Source: Epithemia pelagica (taxonomy: Eukaryota; Bacillariophyta; Bacillariophyceae; Surirellales; Surirellaceae). From it: a stretch of 64,000 nt of DNA. Positions within the stretch are counted from its first letter, which is position 1. Every line of letters begins with the position of its first letter. Of this stretch, positions 11,005 to 22,480 are shown piece after piece. The DNA is taken from assembly GCA_946965045.2 (NCBI GenBank), contig OX337228.1, positions 2,046,001-2,110,000 of the forward strand, given 5' to 3'. The translations under genes were made by a program, and so were the position numbers. Below the pieces are notes generated by a model. The model made no database searches. It had not been told where the DNA came from and was given only the letters and a program-made list of their open reading frames with translations.

Positions 11005-11504
11005 CCTTGAGGGTTTCGACAATAGTGGGGAAACGCGTCGTGTTGACACTCCTACCTCCTGTACACCCCACTCTTTTCAAAGAGAACGGGCTTGTCTGGA
11101 ATGATAGAGATCTCTTATCGGCCGAACGTTCCGTTGGTGGTGGCGCGACAGTCGACAACCCAGGGAGATGATGTGACTGTGATCTGTGATGGTGGGAATT
11201 GTGGCGCCCGCTGCGGCTGGCGGGTTTGTTGGGCGACTCTACCTGCGCGCACAGATCGCGCAGGCACAGCCATTCCAAAATGGCGCGAAACTGGAGGACA
11301 TACGTCAGCATGCCGTCGACGTACGAAGGCCAGAGGGGGGGATTGACAATTGGCGCTTTGGGGATTTCCCTCTTTCTCTCTCTTTTCTCCTCTCAATGAC
11401 AAAACGAAGAGCAGCGACTAGGATAAGGCCCTTTCCATCGACCCCAACACCATTACGACCTATAGAACGACCTTATTAAGGATATCGTCAATATCAAGGA
11501 AAAC
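11005..11504. promoter_or_regulatory. Divergent promoter region, helicase / EF-hand gene
   Basis: 500 bp between divergent starts. Several short frames cross it but none has a family signature. No repeat or RNA gene is seen. Confidence 0.45.
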
Positions 11505-12140
11505 ATGATGAAAAAGTTTCTTCACTTGATTCTTCTGCTGGCAATACTCTTCTCGGTTTCAACAACAACCATCGTGTGTGCCGAGGAGGCCGAAGAAGGA
11601 GAATGCGTTGCTGGAGAATGTTCCAGTCCCGAAGCGGAAGGAGAAGTTCCATCCGATCAGAATACCATTGAAGAAGACTCTGGTGTCACAGATTCGTCGG
11701 AAGAGGACGGTGCGGCGGTCCAGGATGACAAGGTCGAGGAGGCTCCCTCCGAACCGACCGACACGTCTCCCCAAACAGAGACGACCCCAGAGAATGACAG
11801 TAGTGACAGCCAAACAACAACCAGCACAAGTGACATTTCTAAGACCTGTCCAGATCGAGACCACTTGATGCGATGCGCAGCAGAATACCTGGATTCCAAC
11901 AAGAATGGAAAACTTGATCGGTCCGAATTGCAAGACGCCATTTCCGGGCTTCCATGGTATTCTCGCGTCTTTTTGAACATATTGGGCAGTGTCGACAAAA
12001 TGATGCAAAAATGTGATGTGGACAAGGACGATGCCATTAGTATCGACTATGATATGGAACACAACAAAGAGTCCTGTCTGGCAACCTGTTTCAAACGACG
12101 AGCCTTCAAAGCGGCCTTCTTTTCGGACTGTGACCTATAA
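11505..12140 (+). CDS. Secreted or ER-lumenal acidic EF-hand protein
   Basis: Single exon, 211 residues. Residues 1-26 form a clear signal peptide (KFLHLILLLAILFSVS, then a likely cut near VCA-EE). A ~100-residue acidic, Ser/Thr-rich, probably disordered segment follows. The C-terminal ~90 residues have one good EF-hand loop (DSNKNGKLDRSE, ~129-140), a degenerate second one (DVDKDDAISIDY), and six Cys residues that could form disulfides. It has no KDEL-type retention signal (it ends DCDL) and no transmembrane segment, so it may be secreted or held in the ER or vacuole by other means. Calcium binding is inferred from the loop. I do not recognise a named family. Confidence 0.75.
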   Translation: MMKKFLHLILLLAILFSVSTTTIVCAEEAEEGECVAGECSSPEAEGEVPSDQNTIEEDSGVTDSSEEDGAAVQDDKVEEAPSEPTDTSPQTETTPENDSSDSQTTTSTSDISKTCPDRDHLMRCAAEYLDSNKNGKLDRSELQDAISGLPWYSRVFLNILGSVDKMMQKCDVDKDDAISIDYDMEHNKESCLATCFKRRAFKAAFFSDCDL

Positions 12141-12203
12141 ATGAAATAATAGAGTAGTTTGGTTTGTATTTCCTCTATATTCATGTGGGCATCATACAGT
12201 ATG

Positions 12204-13877
12204 TTAGATTTCGGTAACCAGTTGTAAAATAGCCTGCTTGACGGGTCCCTTGATGGGGTCCTCGGCGGTTGCGGCGTACTGAATCAAGGATTGCAACAAG
12301 GTGGGAAAATGGACCATTTTGGGTACATTTTCCTCTTCGTCCGCCAAATGAACCAAGGCACGAACGGCGTAATCGCGTCGATTCGGAGCGGTCATGTTGA
12401 CACACAAGGCTTCAAAGAGTTTGGTCGAAGCCATGGCTCGTCGGTTCTTTTGTTCCAATGCCAGGTCGGCCAAAGCACAACAGGCATCTTCTCGCGCTAT
12501 ATTCGTATAGTGGTCCTCCAAAGCAATGGCAACCAAGGAATCCAAGAAAATGGGCCGTTCCATAAGCAACAATCGATTGCTGGCAATGGAAGCTTGCCCC
12601 TTGAGAGCACGCGCCACAACATTGGCACTGCTGGAGGATTGGCCACAGAGGGAAGCCAAGGCATCCATAACGGCACGCTGTTGAGGTAAGGGCCAGGACA
12701 ATCCAGCACAACGACCAAAGGCCTCGGCCGCCTCTTGGCGCACGTCTTGGCAACTGTCTTGAATGGCCGTCGAGGAAACGCGGTCCATGAGGGCATGACA
12801 GTGCACCAATAAACATCCCGATGATTTGTGAGAGGCCCATAGTCGAACCGTCCGTGCGGCTCGTTTCCGTGCTGTCTCATCCGGGCAACCATCCAACAGG
12901 TTTTCTATCAGAGAGGCGAACAGGCCATCACCGTGCATCAACAAGGCCCAGCAGGCTTCCCCGTCCATGGAAAGAGAAAGAAGCGTACTTAAAATGTTGC
13001 GAATCGTAACGAATCGACCACTGCTATTCTCCTGAAGCTGATTCCACGCCAGGAAATGAAGGGCGTTCAAGACACTTGGATTGTCCGCAAGCCGCCTTCG
13101 GTTTTCTTGAATCACCGCAAGGTTCCGCCATATAGCCGACATGCGCTCTGTTTGTTTGGGTTCTTGACCGTGAGCACAAGAGGAATGGACAAGAGACGAC
13201 ATAATGTCGGGAGTTTCGGACAAGAAATCCCAGGCATTTTCTACAAAGTAGGTGGTATTTTTTAGAATTCCAAGCACATTGCCCATGTTGCCATTGTGCT
13301 GCGAGACCGACTGCTTGAAGAAATCTCCCAGACAAGCCAGAAATTGGCGATTCCTCAATAGCATTTCCGATCCCGCCGCGGATGCAGAGGCCACATACCA
13401 AACGGACACCACAGAATATCGGGCGCCGGCACTCCAGTGGAAGGCTCGAACAAGGAGACCCATGGACTCGTGGTCGATCGAAACACCTTGTTGTTGTGCT
13501 TCTGGAGGACAAGTTGTCAAAAGCAAGTTCGCAACGTTGCAAATCTCATCAACTTCCTGAAACGATGTTCCATGACGGTTGAGGGCAAATCGTAGTTGCA
13601 ACAGTAATCCATCCCAAGCTCCACCTTCTACAAGCCATCGAGCAAGGGAAATGTCTGCGGCCACCAATTCCTTGATGTGGTGAAGAACTGTGAATCTTTG
13701 CTTTGTTCCAAGAGCCTGGTGCATTTCTGATACTACCTGATGAACTTTTGGTGGTGGAACGTGAATTTCTCTTGGACGGCGTCTCGTATTTCCATGGTGA
13801 TGCGGCATTGTTCCGATATTATCCGATGGAGAACGTGGTGGTTGGTCGGGAAGATGTGGTTGACCTGGAATAACCAT
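12204..13877 (-). CDS. Armadillo-type alpha-solenoid protein, function unknown
   Basis: Single exon, 557 residues, ATG at 13877. After a ~45-residue Pro/His/Arg-rich head the protein is a run of helices with hydrophobic spacing and ARM/HEAT-like stretches, for example EAAEAFGRCAGL, ARTVRLWASH and DYAVRALVHLADEEENVPK near the C-terminus. It has no signal peptide and no catalytic motif. Such solenoids are protein-binding scaffolds; the partner cannot be told from sequence. It converges on the EF-hand gene, with 63 bp between stops. Confidence 0.75.
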   Translation of the reverse strand: MVIPGQPHLPDQPPRSPSDNIGTMPHHHGNTRRRPREIHVPPPKVHQVVSEMHQALGTKQRFTVLHHIKELVAADISLARWLVEGGAWDGLLLQLRFALNRHGTSFQEVDEICNVANLLLTTCPPEAQQQGVSIDHESMGLLVRAFHWSAGARYSVVSVWYVASASAAGSEMLLRNRQFLACLGDFFKQSVSQHNGNMGNVLGILKNTTYFVENAWDFLSETPDIMSSLVHSSCAHGQEPKQTERMSAIWRNLAVIQENRRRLADNPSVLNALHFLAWNQLQENSSGRFVTIRNILSTLLSLSMDGEACWALLMHGDGLFASLIENLLDGCPDETARKRAARTVRLWASHKSSGCLLVHCHALMDRVSSTAIQDSCQDVRQEAAEAFGRCAGLSWPLPQQRAVMDALASLCGQSSSSANVVARALKGQASIASNRLLLMERPIFLDSLVAIALEDHYTNIAREDACCALADLALEQKNRRAMASTKLFEALCVNMTAPNRRDYAVRALVHLADEEENVPKMVHFPTLLQSLIQYAATAEDPIKGPVKQAILQLVTEI

Positions 13878-14439
13878 GACAAAATCTTCATTTCTCGTAA
13901 AATATAACTTGCTTTGATGCTTTGACTGCTGATTTTATCAACATGCGTGTGGTTACACCCTGTGATTGCGATGCTCTGTCCCCATACCTCTCAACGTTGC
14001 TTTATTCAAACAGAATGATCATCGTGTATTGTTTGGTCACAAAATTTGTCCCGAACCAAAAACAAGTGAATGTCACTGTGACCATAAAATAAGCTAAATG
14101 GTTCAAAAGTGTACGCCAGCCCATCCACATATTATAGCGTGGGGGATTTTGGGGGACTCGTCGTCTTCGTTCTGAGCCTATGGGTAGCATGCCTAGCTAC
14201 CGTCGTAGGTACTCCTAGTCCTAGAGTAAATTCAAACACAACCTAAATGGGACAACCTATCTGAATATTCGTATCGAGGGTACCAAGTATTCACTCCAAT
14301 CTCCAATGAAATAAGAATAGAAATGAGATACTCCTATGAGCTTTAATCGAAGTCCCTCCATTCCACGTACGAGACTGATCCTTGCCGTTCGTGACCAACC
14401 TCAAACATCAAATGTCGAGCCCTCCTTTAACTTCGCTTC
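13878..14439. other. Intergenic region with TAG-rich palindromic motif
   Basis: 562 bp between the start of the ARM gene and the 3' end of the CABIN1-like gene, both on the minus strand. No coding sequence is supported. Around 14186-14226 lies a stretch of short inverted CTAGCTACC / GGTAG and CCTAG words, resembling ones at 49001-49040 and 61866-61893. Confidence 0.4.
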
Positions 14440-17400
14440 TCAGTCTTTTTCCGCACATGGAGAGTCTGGAGCTGGAACACGTAACGAGAATCGAAGGTTC
14501 GAAGCCGCACCTTCGGGCACAGTAAGTCGAATTCTTTTTATTTTTCCTCCTGCCTGAATCTCGGTGAGAAAAGACTCACCGGCCGTCAGGCCATTGGGGA
14601 TTCGAGCACTAAACTGTTGGACAACAGTAAATGATCCGTCAGGTTCTTTGCGTTTACCGCCAAGTCGGTGTGCGTCATTGCCGGCAGGAGCTTTCTTTTT
14701 CTTAGTTATTTTCTTAGAAGAAAAGAAGGAACTCGATAATGATGGAAATAGCGCACCGCAGCTCGTCAGCGCGGCGCTCAGCAGATCAGCACCTTGACTA
14801 TCCATACTCCAGTTGTTCGAGGAGACGATAGTCTTCTTAGAATCGGATGCCGATGCAATCGAATGAATAGCAACCAAAGCATCAACAACTTCCTTTATTC
14901 CCTCAGACTCCCTGATACGGCGCTTAGCAAGCACCGCCGACGGATCACAGTTGAGACGCAAGAAGCATGAGTAGGCCAACTTCAACTGGTTTCCGAGGGA
15001 CTTGGACTCCGGAGAAGCGTTTGACGCCATAACTTGTTGTTGGATTACGGATGCAAGAGCAGCATTCGCTTCTCTCTTCACTGTTGTCAGAAAGAACAGA
15101 CAAGACAGAGACCGTGGAATGAGAACCAGAGTATCCGACGTATGAGTGGAATTCTCACTGCCACCAGTAACTGCGCTGGCGACAAAACATGAGGGCAAAT
15201 CGCGCTTGCAGGAGGCTGTCCAACGCAGGAAATTTTCCAGGTCATCCCTCTTATTACACATTTTCAAGCAGGAAACGAACGCTGACACATATTTTCCACG
15301 AAGTGCATCGTATTTCCGAGCCTCCATGTTGATTCGTTGAAATGCAAAGTCAGATCCGATCGAAGAGCTCGTGACCCATACCGCACATAGCTGAGCCCGT
15401 TTCTTGTCAAACAAAGCGCGCATGACAGTTGATGCACTCTCCACGGCACTTTCTGAGTTCAATCCTCTTAGATTCAGGGCCTTAACCGCTGACACTGTCC
15501 CGAAACTGCCCTCTTTCTTCGCCGTCTCAGGGTCACAAATCACCGGAGCCCACATAAGAGCTTGGGCATGACGGTAAACGGAACGATGAAAACACGAATG
15601 TCGGCTTCGACAATGGACCAAAGCATTAACAATATCCACAACCACTTTCCATACTCGATCTCGTGTTGACTTTAACTCTTGGTCCTTCTCCTCGTTTTCT
15701 GCGTATGCATACGGTTCCGTTAGACGTAGGCCTTCCAACTCCGCAGCTTCACGCTCATCGTCGCAGTGCTGAAGGGCGAAGAGTACACATTTCAACCGGC
15801 TTGCATGAAGCCTGTATAGAACCTCAATCTGTCCATGAGCACTTCCTCCTTGCTGTTCCACGACCAGAGATCCATCTTCTTCCAGACTTTGTGCCTGTGA
15901 AAGTGACTTTGAGTAGGACGCCAAGGCTGAACTCATGCTTTGTTCGTACTTGCGAGAATCTGGGGACGAAAAATCTTCCCCTTTGTATGTCCCTGCGATT
16001 TTTTCGTGGCACTATCGACGTCGTTGATGAGAAGTCAAAAAACAATTTTTACTCGGTAAGAAAGACAAACTCACCTTGCCAATCATGAAATGGAGATCCC
16101 ATGTCATCCTCTCATCTGTGTCACTCCCGTCTTTAATGTCTGGACAGTCGTCAACTTCATCTTCACGCAAAGCCCGAGTAAAACATGCAAGTGCCATCTC
16201 AGCTGTTTTTCGTTTTAGGTGATTTGTCATCACTTGCAGTGGATAACCATAGAGCTGAGATCCTACAAGTCCAGTGTAGTAAGCCGTCCCGAGTGCCTCG
16301 CATATCTCAGCAGCCAACGCACTCCGTCGAACAGAATCGAAAGAACCCATGCTTTTATGTAGAATCAACAATGCAAAGCACATACTTCGCTCAGCAAGGA
16401 TTCGAAGTGATGAAACAAAAAGTCCGCCCCATGCCTGTTGCCATGCGACCAAATCGCAATTATTGTACAGCCCAGAAACTTTTTCCAGAATCTTTATGTC
16501 CCGTTGCGGATTTCCTGCATCCCGGCTCTTCTCTCCAATGAAGTTTTGAAGTGCCTTGAGTGATTCAAACGACGACCAACTATGCGTCAAGTAGACATGA
16601 AGGTCAGCTCCCAAAGACGATACCCAAGTTTCTTCGGTGGAAACATTTTCCGTTTCTTGAAGGTCTATGAGATCGGAGATGGGAAGACCATCCTTTCGAA
16701 AGCCTTGGCCACTTTCACAAACGAAATCTTTAGACCGGGAGAACCCCGTGCTCATTCCCAGACGGTCTTTCGGTAAAGAACAAAGTAAGAGTTTCGGAGA
16801 AAATGTGACAGCAACAAGGATTCAAAGTCGTACCTGCGATAATATCAGCTTTAAATAGGCATAGTTGAGAGAACCGATACCAACTTTCACAATCCGTCCC
16901 ATGGCTATGAGTCAACTTGTACAAAATCGCCTCAAATCTATTAGAAAGCTCAGATTCCAACTGCATGGTCTGCAAGCGGGTGTCTTTATCAGCGACGTTT
17001 TCTAGAGAGGGCATCGTTCCTTGTGAGAAGAGGTCAGCCAATCCACGTCTCACAACATCACACTCGTTCTCTTCGAACACTGCTTGTGGGTGATCCGTGG
17101 TATCCAACAGGTCTTGTAATGCAAAGAAAGGAACTTCCCAACTGTTGGACTGGTTGACGAGTGCTTTGATATTTGATGGTGTGAACAGCGATGAAGACAA
17201 GTCCGTAAAAAGAAAATTCTTCAAAGCTTCACTCCGTTTGGTTTCATTTACAATTGGAAGACCTGACGTTATTGTCAGCAAAGCCACCTTGGGAGGCATC
17301 TTCCGGCCGTGCGAGCACGTTCTCATAACACAGCGATACAACTGAGTTGTGGCCAAAGTGCTTTCGGGTTTCGTTATACGCCTTGGCTCGTCCGCCGGAA

Positions 17401-20400
17401 CAGCTCCAACTGATTCTCTGCCTTCAATATGGACCAGGTTGAAACCATAAACTGCCTTGAAAACGCGGTGTAGCAACTTGTCAATGTGTGATCCTATTGA
17501 TCTTGTACCAAAACTGTAATCACCCCAAAGGGACTCCTTCTTCTCCGGATCAGCGGGGTTTGACAATAAAGCATCTGCATAGAAATTTAGCACCCTTTGA
17601 AGTACCAAAGGCAGTGACGACATGGTCGTTCTCGGGACCGATCCCTCTTTTACTTCATGGACCAGTTCGTCGTCCCCGATTTGATCAGACACTATGCGAA
17701 TACATTGAACGGCCAAGAATACCACCCGCAAGAACTCCTCATACACTGAATCTTGGTCCAAAAGAGCATTTGCCACACTCGTGTCAGGGTCCACGACGTC
17801 CAGAAGAGAAAATTCAAATTCTGGCACGTCGGAATCTGTCAAACCTTTCGAAACATCCGATTCCTGAGAAATTGCTTGATTTAGCCTTGTCGATACCGCC
17901 GAGCCACATAATGATACGATCGCGGTAGCCACAGGTATTTTCAAGTTTTGTCTGACCAACTGAAACTCGGGATGTGTTTTACTTTGACCTTCAACTTGCT
18001 GAGAAGAAATCTCCCAGAGCCATATTAGGCTCCGGCATAAGGGACCAATGAAGAAAGTCGATTCTCCCAAGACGCCTGATCGTGAGATTTTGCGCTCGGA
18101 GATTACACATGTATTTTGAGAAAGCAGATGCCCAATTTCCACGCAACATCGTGACAAAAAGTGAGCACTGCCGACTACCAACAGTTTGCGTCGTTCGTTA
18201 GGAGACTTCTCGCATTTTCCAGAGACAGTTTGTAAGACTTTTCTGTGAGTCACTACTGCAGCAGCTAGATGCTTCACGTGAAGCTGTTTCCGTAGATAAG
18301 AGTTTCCCTGCTCCCTCTTCTCGAGTGCCTCCATAAGAATACTCGTTGCACAAAGGACAAGAGTATCCTCCGTTGGATCAAACTCCTGAAATGGCTGAAT
18401 ATCTGGCTCTCTTTTTTCTATCACGAATGAAAATGCGTCTTCAACCAGCGCGTGACATTGCGTTTCTTTGATCTCGGCCCCGTGTTTACCGATCAAACGG
18501 CTGAGCGAGATCACTGCCAGGGCTACCAGACGGCTGTATATTTTAAGGGGGAAGCTACCTTTCTCTTCAACTGATTGGCCATTATACTGTATCCCGCTGT
18601 CCAAAGATGAGTCGTCGTCACTCATGGCACTTTGACCGTTGGCATCAGGATCGTATGCGGGAAATGATACAAGGACCTCTTCCCGTAGGGTTTTCAAGGC
18701 AGAAACCAGACCAATAAGAAGATTTGCAAATTTGGTAGAACCTTCGGGACTGTGCGACAGGCAAACGGCCAAGATTGTCAAAATAGAGGGATTCACCAAA
18801 CTAGACAGCTGTTCCCCAGCGATTGGTGTCACGGGAACGATTGATTCAAACCAGCTCACAATCTCGTCCGTAGAACTGGATACCCGGAACGTCGAGATGT
18901 TTTGTCCATGTCTTAAGAAAAAATCTTCGATAAGTTCCATGTGATTAGCCACAAAACTTTCATTCGTACTTTCATAACGTTCCCGCAATGTTGCACCAAT
19001 TGATATAAACATTTCTCGAAATCCGACTACCGAGTCACCTTGCTGGGTATTGTCCAACTTCGAAATGGCTTCGACAAACTGATCTTGCGCAACAAGAACA
19101 ACTGATGAAGCTTGAGTTTCATTCTTGTACGCAGCTAGCGTTGTCTTCGATAGCTTTTTCCAGTATGGACCCGTCCTTCCCACTCCTTCTAGGTGTGGGG
19201 TTCGGAGTTCCGCGATGCCACATTCCTGCATAAGTTCAAGAATCTTCTCGACGTAGCGAAGACATTCGTTCTCAATATCGCGTACGTCTGTAGCATTCTG
19301 GACAACACGTGCGTACCAGAGGAGGCATGAACTAAAAAGCCAGTAACACCTGATCTTCAAACAGGACCAGACACCCTGTGTTGAATGTTCAGATTCGAAC
19401 TCTTCAACGAACGCAAGCAAGCACGGCATCGCCAAAAGGATAGAATTGATATCGCCATCGAAACTTGTGTCCAGATTTTCGTCTCGCTCACACTGTTTAA
19501 ATCGGAACTCAGCATGAAGCAGATCGACAGCAAATAGTTCCAAAGGTGAAACCCCGACATTACGCGACGATTCTGCACACCAACATGGAACCGCATCGTT
19601 GAACCCTATTCTGCGGGTGAGCAACTCCAGAGCATCCATGACACATGATGAAAGAACCAAGGAACCATGGCTCTCACACGCATAGACGTCGTCCACGTGC
19701 ATAGATACATGCGAGAGAAAACGGAATAGCGCCACTGCCGGTGTCGGTGAGCTCTCTGACAGAGAACAAATAAAAGCAGTGAGAGAGGCCGATCCACCCT
19801 GCTCTTTTGTATCCGTGCGAGAGACATCTACCCCACTATGAGAAGTGACTCGGTGCGAGGCAGAACTGTTGTCTTGCTTCAATTGTGGCGATACACCATC
19901 TGGTTTAACCCCTGAATTCACGGCCTCATCAAGTGGCGGGCCAAGCGTTGCGCCAAGAAGACAAAAACTAACAGAACTTCTGCGAGCACTTCGTTCCGCC
20001 TTCTTACCCGATGTCTCAACCCTTGTTTTGAGTCTTTTGGACACTCGGCTAGCCTGGGCTGATTTATCCTCTTTTCCGTCTGAAGGAGCACATGGGATAT
20101 CAGCATCCTCTTTATCACCGACATCTTCGGATCCATTCATGTTCTTGTGTTCTTCCACCTGTGTTTCGTTCGAAATAACAAGCTTCGTCCCGACGAAACT
20201 GCTGGCATTGGTTGAAGCTCTGGTCATATGGCGGTGTGCAAGAGCGACAGAGAGGGCACGGCATGTGCACTGAATATGAACGCGAGAAGCTTCGTCGAGA
20301 TATTCAACGACTTTTCCCAAAAGAAGAGACGGCAACGCCAAAAGGGGTGAGATGTGCAGTGTCAATATAGGATTGACGTTGATCTTGACAGATGGAATGG

Positions 20401-21451
20401 CAAGCAGACCACGATGATGACTAGGAGTATCTGGAAGGTAAGAGTGAAAGTTCGTCCCCTCACGGAAAGCTCGAGCAAGGTGTCGACCCATAACAGCCCA
20501 TGAATAACGCGGAAGGGAAACCTGTAGCACATCCTGTTCAGATCTTGCCCGATATTCAACACAGTTCGAATCGATACTGCAATCGGGGCCGTGCGTTTTC
20601 TCCCATTCCAGTAATGCATTGGCAATTATTCCGACAGGCGGCCGGTGTGTTGACACCCAGCAGACGTGAGCACATTCCAGAGCATGCCTCTCCATACGTC
20701 GAAGGCGGCGTGGTGTCTTGTAACCCTCCAGAATGTTATCAAGACGTCGGCTACAAGCTGCCAGTTTGAACCAGGTAGTTGGATCAGAACCGTCCACGTA
20801 TACAGCATCAATATAGCTTGCTAGGGCCAGGCGAACAGTATCCTCATGTGGCTCTGTTGTGCCCACAGAGTCCATCTCGGTGGCAGCCCCTCGCAACCAA
20901 CAAGAGTGCGTATCACCATCTGTAACTTCTAGCAGAGGTTTAATGGCACCTCTATCGAGTATGGTTGCTTTGGAGCCCCCGTCACTACAACCCGAAAGCA
21001 GCAAATCGGCGTAGTTCAGAAGGGACAGATACGAAAGTTTCTGTACCGTAGATCTATGCCCCGTCGACGTTAACACTGGCGCAGATTGAGCGCTCACAGT
21101 TTTGGGCATCCATGAATACACGCTTCGTCGTGCATCATCCGTTTCGTCGTTGGCCCATTGGTCCCATATACTAACAAGACCTGGTGCATTTGACAGAACC
21201 AATGGATCGATCAAGATCGACTGTTCAAGTGTCGTCCTGGCTGTTCTGGCAACTTTGACAACGGCAGATCTCACGCTTTCTTGGGACTGGGCTTCGTGGG
21301 ATGCCATGTGACATGCTCCAACGCAGTCCATTGCCGCGACATATGACTTTGACAACCTGTTGAGGGCTGCCTCAACAGTTTCTGCCGATCTTCGCTGCGG
21401 ATACGAAGTAGGTCGCTTTCGACGACTAACATTAGCACCTTGCCAACTCAT
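14440..21451 (-). CDS. CABIN1/Hir3-like subunit of the HIR histone chaperone complex
   Basis: Three exons: 21451..16834, 16766..16075 and 16011..14440; 2293 residues. Both splices keep frame: phase 1 giving ADIIA-DRLGM, and phase 0 giving HFMIGK-CHEK. The protein is a long helical solenoid. Near the N-terminus a block with LALASYIDAVYVDGSDPTTW resembles the TPR region of CABIN1/Hir3. Near the C-terminus WDLHFMIGKCHEKIAG and VLYRLHASRLKCVLF match the conserved CABIN1/Hir3 blocks (W-x-hYMlGKc-EK, YRlHASrlK). HIR/HIRA complexes deposit H3.3-type histones independently of replication. A Lys-rich patch (KKITKKKKAP) near the end may be a nuclear signal. The three parts look like separate genes unless spliced. 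The start sits in a repeated segment with an upstream ORF. Confidence 0.68.
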
Positions 21452-21547
21452 CGATGCTCAGAGAAAGCGAATTGGCCCACCAGTCTCTGAGTCTCTTTCA
21501 AGCACTTTGCCGCTAACCAACTCATCGATGCTCAGAGAAAGTGAATT
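21443..21547. repeat. Direct duplication of the CABIN1-like start-codon segment
   Basis: Two 31 bp copies with one mismatch, 21443..21473 and 21517..21547, offset by 74 bp. Both contain CCAACTCATCGATGCTCAGA. The main start codon lies in the first copy and the uORF start in the second. Confidence 0.9.
21448..21525 (-). promoter_or_regulatory. Upstream ORF overlapping the CABIN1-like start codon (ATGA)
   Basis: On the minus strand an ATG at 21525 opens a 25-codon frame whose TGA (21450..21448) overlaps the main ATG (21451..21449) as ATGA. Both begin ATGAGTTGG because the start region is duplicated. If the transcript begins upstream of 21525, this uORF would precede the main frame with zero spacing and could reduce or couple translation. 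Transcript start is unknown. Confidence 0.4.
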
Positions 21548-21774
21548 CAACCATTATCCCCAAAATTGTTGTTGGACCCCGACCCAATATAATCTTTGCG
21601 GGAGGTGTCACGGAGACAATCACTGACCACATCAGCACTGTCTTAGGGAGCAATAACTGGAGGAAAACGGTTAATCCCAAAATCCCAAAATCCTATTTTT
21701 TACCGATCAAAAATCACCAAATTGTATGACGCTCAGACAAATTATGCCTCTAGTGCCTCGTATTGTAGCTGGAG

Positions 21775-22013
21775 GTGCCCAGGACGCCTAGTTTGTGCCC
21801 CTTTGGCACAAACTTTAGCTACATGTAACTTCATCAAAAATGGTCGTATGACCACATGCTGGTGCTCAATCTTGAGCCCAAAAGGGTCTTCTTTCGAGCG
21901 CCAACCACCCCCCGGCCCCAATCCTAGTGGGTATGGATCTAGAAATCGATTTCCGAGAACCATTTTTGTCGCTTGGCACAGTTTGGCACAGTTTGGCACA
22001 GTTTGGCACAGTT
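21775..22013. repeat. Left terminal inverted repeat with 10-bp subterminal repeats
   Basis: Starts GTGCCCAGGACGCCTAGTTT and runs ~238 bp inward. It ends in four tandem copies of TTTGGCACAG (21972..22013). It is the inverted counterpart of 28261..28487. It also contains a small internal palindrome, GTGCCCCTTTGGCAC. Such subterminal repeats are typical transposase-binding sites. Confidence 0.93.
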
Positions 22014-22480
22014 GGGATCATCTCTTGACTAGCTTATTTCTACTCGACGGATCATGTCTGTTGGTAGTTGGGAACTTCGTAAGACTGGAAGGATGAGGTT
22101 CCCACGATCCATGATGCCGTTGATGTCCGTTGGCCATGAAATACGGTACGTTGTTGCACTCGTGACGTTATTTGCGCGCACATCGGCCTTTTTTCGGCGC
22201 ATGGGGGAAACTCGGAAGCAGAAGATTTTTGGATGACACATACAGAAGCACACAAGAAAGCCGACAACCAACAAGCAATGTTTGAATGATCCATTCCCTA
22301 TAGGGACCAAGGGGATTCGAAAACGACGTTCCCGGGGAAAGGACGATGCTGAAGTATGGCGAACGACAACACAGAGGATGCCACAATAAACCAGAGAGCA
22401 AGATTGAAATCGTTCAAGTTTGTTGTTCAGAGTTTGAAGAGAGCAAGAGCGAGAGAAAAGAGAGAGAAGAGTCATCCATC

